Assembly (NCBI RefSeq): GCF_019263705.2
Contig: NZ_JADQDK010000001.1
Span: 3,472,001-3,536,000 of the forward strand
DNA length: 64,000 nt
Direction of reading: 5' to 3'
Source of the DNA: Pseudonocardia abyssalis
GTDB taxonomy: Bacteria > Actinomycetota > Actinomycetes > Mycobacteriales > Pseudonocardiaceae
In this document: positions 59,801 through 64,000 of the stretch, one piece after another
Layout of the letters: each line of letters starts with the position of its first letter
Numbering within the stretch: position 1 is the first letter of the stretch
Position numbers and translations under genes: made by a program
The notes under the pieces: model-generated
The model's input: only the letters and a program-made list of their open reading frames with translations
What the model was told of the DNA's origin: nothing
Databases searched by the model: none

Positions 59801-60592
59801 CCCGATGACGCCGACCTGGCCGAGCGTGGGCAGCGCGAGCAGCGTGGGGTTGAGCCGCGCGGTGAGGCGGGCGGCGCGCAGCCGCTCGGCGTAGAGCGTG
59901 CGGGCGCGACCCTCCAGCGCCCCGACCTCGCGGGCCTCCTGCCCGAACCCCTTCACCACGCGGACGCCGGTGACGGTCTCCTCCACCTGCTGCGCGACGT
60001 CGGCCGCGCGCTGCTGCGCCGACCACGTCGCGGGGAACAGCGACGCCCGCGCCCGCGCGGTGACGAACCCGGCGACCGGCAGCAGGACCACCGCGACGAG
60101 CGTGAGCAGCGGCGAGAGCCACAGCATCGCCGCCATCGACGCGACGACGAGCACCACCGAGCCCAGCGCGAGCGGCACCATCGACAGCAGCGACTGCACG
60201 AGCTGCAGGTCGGTGATGGAGCGCGACACGACCTGCCCGGTGCGCATCGCGTCCTGGCGCTGCCCGTCGAGGCGCTGGACCGCGGCGAACACCTGGCGGC
60301 GCAGGTCGTGCTGCACGTCGAGCGCGAGGCGCCCGGCGAGGAACCGGCGCAGGAACGACGCCGCGAACCGCACGAGCGCGAGCGCACCGATCGCCACGAC
60401 CACGGTGCCGAGCACGGCCGTGGACCCGGCCACGGCGTCGTCGACGGCGACGCGCGTCAGGAGCGGCCCGACCGCCTCCAGGCTGACGCCGAGGGCGGAC
60501 GCGACGAGCGCGCCGATCGCGACGCCGCGGTGGCGCATGCAGGCGCCGGTGAGCCGGCGGATCCAGCCGGTGGGGGGAGCGTTCTCGGGCAC
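56864..60592 (-). CDS. Fused ABC multidrug exporter (TMD-NBD-TMD-NBD)
   Basis: 1242 residues: two complete six-helix membrane domains and two ATPase domains in one chain, as in mycobacterial Rv0194. NBD1: Walker A GTAGSGKST, signature LSGGQRQR, Walker B VLVLDDATSAVD, where the catalytic Glu is replaced by Asp. NBD2: Walker A GATGAGKST, signature LSAGQRQL and LLLFDEATAALD with the Glu intact. So one ATP site is degenerate, the usual asymmetry of heterodimeric exporters. A Pro/Gly-rich linker (about residues 590-660) joins the halves. Cargo is unknown; lipids or drugs are typical. Confidence 0.93.
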   Translation of the reverse strand: MPENAPPTGWIRRLTGACMRHRGVAIGALVASALGVSLEAVGPLLTRVAVDDAVAGSTAVLGTVVVAIGALALVRFAASFLRRFLAGRLALDVQHDLRRQVFAAVQRLDGQRQDAMRTGQVVSRSITDLQLVQSLLSMVPLALGSVVLVVASMAAMLWLSPLLTLVAVVLLPVAGFVTARARASLFPATWSAQQRAADVAQQVEETVTGVRVVKGFGQEAREVGALEGRARTLYAERLRAARLTARLNPTLLALPTLGQVGVIGLGGYLALTGSITLGTFLAFTTYVAGLVGPARLLGSLVVSAQLARAGVERVYDLVDSQPDVTDPPVPATLPDGPLSVELDGVRFGYSRREPVLDGVSLTVAPGETLALVGTAGSGKSTVALLLPRFYDPQEGSLRLGGVPLPDLRLADLRRELGVVFEEAFLFSDTVRANIAYGCPDASDEEVRAAADAAQVHEFVERLPDGYATMVGERGLTLSGGQRQRIALARAVLTDPRVLVLDDATSAVDSATEAAIHDTLRTLTAGRTTLLVAHRRSTLALADRIAVLDAGKVVDVGTEAELTARCPLFRELLAVDDAPAPVSASTGPGGTTPELWPAPETVPGSDAALRAAVAASGVPTGRPSGVGGPSAMAGAMPVTAALAAAVAALPPATEKPRLGDEEPTAPDPGFRLGKLLRPVRWLIVATIGLVSVDALTTLAFPTVARLAVDGGITAGSTATLWTATLLGVGVVAVGWLVVALQTVTTARAGESLLYLLRVRSYAHLQRLGLDFYEREVSGRIMTRMTTDVDALSVFLQTGLAQAVVSLLTVVGVAVALLLTDAALAVVALAVLPVLVVATVIFRRLSSRAYAEAREKVGAVNADMQENVSGVRIAQAYVREERSAAAFSDRSEAYRRTRMRAQRYIATYFPFVALLSDVSQVAVLGVGAARVAGGDLTPGVLTAFLLYLGLFFAPVQQLSQVFDAYQQARVGLTRISDLLRTPTSEAPAVDPVPVPARLRGDVELRDLCFAYPGAPAPALDHVSLRVAPGETVALVGATGAGKSTMVKLLARFYEAGSGAVLVDGVDVRRFALADYRHRLGIVPQEPHLFTGDVAANIAYGRPSATPAEIEAAARAVGALDLVRTLSGGFRHPVGERGQGLSAGQRQLIALARAELVDPDLLLFDEATAALDPATEAAVLAAGDRVVSRRTAFVVAHRLATAARADRIVVLEGGRIVEEGPHAELLAAGGPYARLWQAGELEPAA

Positions 60593-60632
60593 CCGACCAC
60601 GCTACGTCCCGGCCCCGGCTCGCGCCCCGCCG

Positions 60633-61463
60633 TCAGGTCACGTCCCGCCGTGCACCGAGCCACCCGCCCAGCACCCCCGCCACCGCCGTCCACCCGCCGA
60701 GGATCAGCAGCCCGCCCCACCACGGCGGCGGCCCGGACACCCCGGCCGCGAGCCCGAGCAGGTCGGCGCCGTCGGCGGGGCCGACGAGCACCCGCGCCGG
60801 CACGTCGTAGAGCGCCACCTCTCCCGCGTTGACCGGCAGGTACGCGCTGATCCCGGCCACCGCGGGTGAGTCGTTCGCGGTGAGCAGCAGCGACAGCAGG
60901 GGTTCCCCGAGCAGGACGTAGACCAGCAGCAGCACGAGCACGGTGACCTGGTTGGTCAGCACGGTGCCCAGCGCCGCGCCGAAGGCCCCCCACAGCGCGC
61001 ACACCGCCGCCCCGATCCCGACGACGCCGAGCAGCGCGCCCGCCTCGGGGAACTGCGTGCTCTCCTGCCCGATCAGCCCGCCGACGACGCCCACCACCGC
61101 CGTCGTCGCCGCGTAGACGACGCCGACCCCGGCCGCCACCAGCATCTTCGCGGCGAGCACGGCCCCGCGGCCGGGTGCGGTGAGGTAGGTCGTGGTGATC
61201 GTCCGGTGCCGGAACTCCCCCGCCGTCGCGATCGCCCCGTGCACGCCGGAGAACGTGGCCGTCAGCGCGAGGGAGTAGGCCAGCGAGGCGAGCAGCAGCG
61301 GGAGCCGGTCCTCGGCGTCGGGGCCCGCGCCCAGCGCGAGGGTGAACACCCCGCCGAACAGGTTGACCAGCAGCGCCAGCGCGGCGATCGGGACCAGCAG
61401 GCCCCACCACAGCCGCGTGGACGTCGTCTTGCGGAACTCCGAGCGGAGCAGCGACGCGATCAC
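60633..61463 (-). CDS. ABC-2 type transporter permease
   Basis: 276 residues from the GTG at 61463, which overlaps the ATPase stop as GTGA. Six membrane segments in the ABC-2 pattern, with the N-terminal VIASLLRSEFRKTTSTRLWW amphipathic start and the loop EFRHRTITTTYLTAPGR before a conserved segment, as in exporters of lipids or lantibiotic-type compounds. It pairs with the ATPase at 61460-62380. Confidence 0.88.
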   Translation of the reverse strand: MIASLLRSEFRKTTSTRLWWGLLVPIAALALLVNLFGGVFTLALGAGPDAEDRLPLLLASLAYSLALTATFSGVHGAIATAGEFRHRTITTTYLTAPGRGAVLAAKMLVAAGVGVVYAATTAVVGVVGGLIGQESTQFPEAGALLGVVGIGAAVCALWGAFGAALGTVLTNQVTVLVLLLVYVLLGEPLLSLLLTANDSPAVAGISAYLPVNAGEVALYDVPARVLVGPADGADLLGLAAGVSGPPPWWGGLLILGGWTAVAGVLGGWLGARRDVT

Positions 61464-62380
61464 CGGGCACCCGCCGTCAGGCCGAAGTAGAGCTGCTCGA
61501 GATCGACGCGCTCGGCCTCCAGGCCGTGCACCGCGACGCCCGCGGCCAGCGCGACGTCCCCGACGCGCGCGGGGTCGGCCCCGGTGACGGCGAGCCGGCC
61601 GTCGCGCCGCGACTCGATCTCGCCGAGCCCCGCCTTCGTCAGCGCCTCGGCCAACCGGCCGGGGTCCGGGCAGGCGACCAGCACCCGCGGGCGGCCGCGC
61701 AGCCGGGCGAGCGGGCCCTGGTGCACGCACCGCCCCCGGCTGATCACGACGACGTGGTCGACGGTCTGCTCCACCTCGGCGAGCACGTGGCTCGACACCA
61801 GCACGGTGCGCCCCTGCGCCGCGAACCCGCGGACGAACGCGCGCAGCCAGGCGATGCCCTCCGGGTCGAGGCCGTTGGCCGGTTCGTCGAGGACGAGCAC
61901 CTGCGGGTCGCCGAGCAGTGCGGTGGCCAGCGCGAGCCGCTGCTTCATGCCCAGGGAGAACCCGCCGACCGGCCGGGTCGCCGCCGTGTCGAGGCCGACG
62001 GCCGTCAGCACGTGCCCGACCGCGACGTCCGGCACCCGGATCGCCGCCGCGCACGCCGCGAGGTGCGCCCGCGCGCTGCGCGCCGGGTGGAATCCCTGCG
62101 CCTCCAGCACCGCCCCGACGACCCGCGCCGGGTAGGGCAGCTCCCCGAAGCGCAGCCCGTTGACCCGCGCCTCCCCCGCGGTCGGCGTGACGAGGCCGAG
62201 CAGCATCCGCAGCGTCGTGGTCTTGCCGGAACCGTTGGGGCCCAGGAAGCCGGTGACGGTGCCGCGCTCCACCGCGAAACTCAGGTCCTCGACGGCGCTC
62301 ACCGGGCCGAAGCGCTTCGTCAGCCCGTGCACGGTGATCCGCCCGCTGCCGTCGTCCCCCCGCAGAGAAGTCACGGCCAC
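61460..62380 (-). CDS. ABC transporter ATP-binding protein
   Basis: 306 residues. Walker A FLGPNGSGKTTTLRMLLGL near residue 45, signature GGFSLGMKQRLALATALL (SLGMK variant in place of LSGGQ, typical of DrrA/BcrA-type ATPases), Walker B VLVLDEPANGLDPEG and the H-loop VSSHVLAEVEQT. The C-terminal 80 residues are the small beta domain of this class. GTG start at 62380; the GTG two codons later is an alternative. It works with the ABC-2 permease in a two-gene operon. Confidence 0.92.
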   Translation of the reverse strand: MAVTSLRGDDGSGRITVHGLTKRFGPVSAVEDLSFAVERGTVTGFLGPNGSGKTTTLRMLLGLVTPTAGEARVNGLRFGELPYPARVVGAVLEAQGFHPARSARAHLAACAAAIRVPDVAVGHVLTAVGLDTAATRPVGGFSLGMKQRLALATALLGDPQVLVLDEPANGLDPEGIAWLRAFVRGFAAQGRTVLVSSHVLAEVEQTVDHVVVISRGRCVHQGPLARLRGRPRVLVACPDPGRLAEALTKAGLGEIESRRDGRLAVTGADPARVGDVALAAGVAVHGLEAERVDLEQLYFGLTAGAR

Positions 62381-62435
62381 GATCCTGCCGCACCCACCCG
62401 CGCGGCGGACGCTTCTCCCCCGATGTCCGAATCAG

Positions 62436-62441
62436 TAGGCT
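62436..62441 (+). promoter_or_regulatory. -10 box upstream of the acyl-CoA synthetase gene
   Basis: TAGGCT lies 43 bp upstream of the ATG at 62485. No clear -35 is seen. Confidence 0.35.
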
Positions 62442-62484
62442 CCCGCACGCTCGCGGGTGTGCCGCGGGCCACAGGGAGGACCGC

Positions 62485-64000
62485 ATGACGACGCTCGATC
62501 TCTCGACCGGGGCCGCCGACTTCACCGCGATCGTGGGCCACTGGGAGACCGTGCGCCCCGATGCGCCCGCCATCACCTACGACGGCACGACGCGCACCTG
62601 GGCGGAGTTCGCCCGGCGGATCCGGCAGAACGCCGCGGCCCAGCGCGCGGCCGGCCTGCGGCCCGGCGACCGCGTCGCCGTCCTCGACCTCAACCACCCC
62701 TCGTGCCTCGAGCTGACGCTCGCCTGCGCGCAGGTCGGCACGGCCAACGCGGTGGTCAACTTCCGGCTCGCCCCGCCGGAGATCGTGTACGTCGTCAACG
62801 ACTCGAAGGCCCGGATCCTGTTCGTCGGCCCGGAGTTCGCGGGTGCGGTCGCGCAGGTCCGCGACAAGCTGCCCGCGGTGGAGCAGGTGATCCACGTCGG
62901 CGGGGACGGCGACGAGTACGAGGCCTGGATCGCCACGCGCGATCCCGACCCCGAGGTGCACCCGTCGGAGCCCGGCGACTGCTTCGTGCAGCTCTACACC
63001 TCGGGCACCACCGGCTTCCCCAAGGGCGCGATGCTGACCCACAGCGGGATGGCCGCCCACTCGACGAACGTGATGGCCGACTTCGCGGTCGACGGCGACT
63101 CGCGCGTGCAGGTCGCGATGCCGCTGTTCCACGTCGGCGGCACGAGCTACGCGCTGCTCGCGATCACCGCGGGCGCGCACATCCACATGATGCGGCTGCC
63201 CGACCCGGCCGCCGCGCTGGAGATGCTGGAGCGCGAACGGATCACCCACACCTTCTACGTGCCCGCGCTGATGGGCGCGATGCTGCAGGTACCCGGCGCC
63301 GCCGACCGCGACTACTCGTCGGTGAAGGCGCTGTCCTACGGCGCATCGCCGATGCCGCTGCCCGTCATGCGCGGCTGCCTGAAGCTCTTCCCGAACGTCA
63401 TGCACCAGGTCTACGGCATGACCGAGGAGTGCGGCGTCGTCAGCTCGCTGGGCCCGGCGGACCACTCCGACCCGGCCTCCGAGCACCGCCTGATCTCCGC
63501 GGGCACGCCGATCCACGGCGTCGAGATCGAGATCCGCGACCCCGCCACCGGCGACGCCGTGCCGACCGGGGAGCCCGGCGAGATCTGGGTCCGCTCGGCG
63601 CAGGTGATGGGCGGGTACTGGGGCAAGCCCGACGCCACCGCCGCCGCGATCACCGAGGACGGCTGGCTGCGCTCCGGCGACGGCGGGCACGTCGACGCCG
63701 ACGGCTACGTCTACGTCACCGACCGGATCAAGGACATGATCATCAGCGGCGGGGAGAACATCTACCCCGCCGAGATCGAGCGGGTGCTGGCCGAGCACCC
63801 GAGCGTCGGCGACGTCGCGGTGATCGGCGTCCCCGACGAGCGCTGGGGCGAGACGCCCAAGGCGATCGTCGTGGCAGCGCCGGGTGCGGAGATCGACGAA
63901 GCGGCGCTGCTGGCCTGGTGCCGCGAGCATCTGGCGTCGTTCAAGTGCCCCAAGTCCGTCGACGTGCTCGACGAACTCCCGCGCAACCCCACCGGCAAGA
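62485..64000 (+). CDS. AMP-forming acyl-CoA synthetase (partial, 3' end missing)
   Basis: At least 505 codons; the gene runs off the right edge in frame. ATG at 62485 with AGGGAGGA upstream. ANL-superfamily motifs in order: P-loop LYTSGTTGFPKG near residue 170, YGMTEECGVVSS (A5), GYWGKPDATAAAITEDGWLRSGDGG-type A7 region with RSGDGG, and IISGGENIYPAEIE. The window ends at NPTGK, which includes the adenylation lysine. Overall it resembles FadD13/FadD3-like fatty or cyclic acid CoA ligases; the substrate is not assignable. Confidence 0.93.
   Translation, partial: MTTLDLSTGAADFTAIVGHWETVRPDAPAITYDGTTRTWAEFARRIRQNAAAQRAAGLRPGDRVAVLDLNHPSCLELTLACAQVGTANAVVNFRLAPPEIVYVVNDSKARILFVGPEFAGAVAQVRDKLPAVEQVIHVGGDGDEYEAWIATRDPDPEVHPSEPGDCFVQLYTSGTTGFPKGAMLTHSGMAAHSTNVMADFAVDGDSRVQVAMPLFHVGGTSYALLAITAGAHIHMMRLPDPAAALEMLERERITHTFYVPALMGAMLQVPGAADRDYSSVKALSYGASPMPLPVMRGCLKLFPNVMHQVYGMTEECGVVSSLGPADHSDPASEHRLISAGTPIHGVEIEIRDPATGDAVPTGEPGEIWVRSAQVMGGYWGKPDATAAAITEDGWLRSGDGGHVDADGYVYVTDRIKDMIISGGENIYPAEIERVLAEHPSVGDVAVIGVPDERWGETPKAIVVAAPGAEIDEAALLAWCREHLASFKCPKSVDVLDELPRNPTGK

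Overview
The window is about 73% GC by eye, has dense back-to-back genes, many GTG/TTG starts and almost no A/T-rich spacers. It is a chromosomal segment of a high-GC actinobacterium. Separate atpF and atpH genes, a Rho with a very long Asn/Arg/Asp/Gly-rich insertion, a glyA-wecA-atpI-atpB order and a phosphofructokinase of the pyrophosphate type known from Amycolatopsis all point to the Pseudonocardiaceae (Pseudonocardia-like). That placement is inference. No database was consulted.

Layout. 1-6606 (minus): ATP synthase genes atpB-E-F-H-A-G (atpG runs off the left edge), preceded by atpI and a wecA-type glycosyl-1-phosphate transferase. 6606-15200: glyA, an NAD-dependent epimerase divergent from a TetR regulator with two clear operators, then the translation/termination block rho-rpmE-prfA-prmC-sua5. 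15263-21775: threonine/lysine block argS-lysA-hom-thrC-thrB with translationally overlapping ends. 21917-24256: a DUF3105/DUF305 pair, tRNA-Arg(CCG) and a decayed gene. 24257-27714: MHS-type transporter with a divergent GAF-LuxR regulator, msrA, a DUF2231 protein.

27707-36392 is the most unusual part. A head-to-head island encodes a BchC-like dehydrogenase, a 6-pyruvoyl-tetrahydropterin-synthase-like protein, a GT4 glycosyltransferase, a SAM methyltransferase, an LPG-synthase-like flippase-type membrane protein and a histidine phosphatase on the minus strand. A CDP-alcohol phosphatidyltransferase and an LtaS-like membrane sulfatase/phosphotransferase lie on the plus strand. Nearly every junction is a GTGA-type overlap. 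Together they look like a membrane pathway that makes and decorates an unidentified (phospho)glycolipid or pterin-derived compound. This is my candidate for an undescribed system.

36550-48328 is an accessory mix: DHA2 drug exporter, Lrp/HPPD pair (tyrosine catabolism), cold-shock protein, secreted alpha-carbonic anhydrase, two paralogous secreted proteins with a shared leader, PhoX phosphatase, a ClpP-like protein whose catalytic triad is entirely replaced, and a Cys-cluster/pentapeptide-repeat fusion. 48388-56183: PPi-type phosphofructokinase, DUF4126 protein, orphan NarL-type regulator divergent from a GAF regulator, an AraC remnant, a serine hydrolase and glmS. 56184-56863 is a gene-free repeat region with two different 22-bp tandem arrays flanking a 158-bp near-palindrome. 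The window ends with a fused ABC exporter of the Rv0194 type, an ABC-2 transporter pair and a truncated acyl-CoA synthetase gene.
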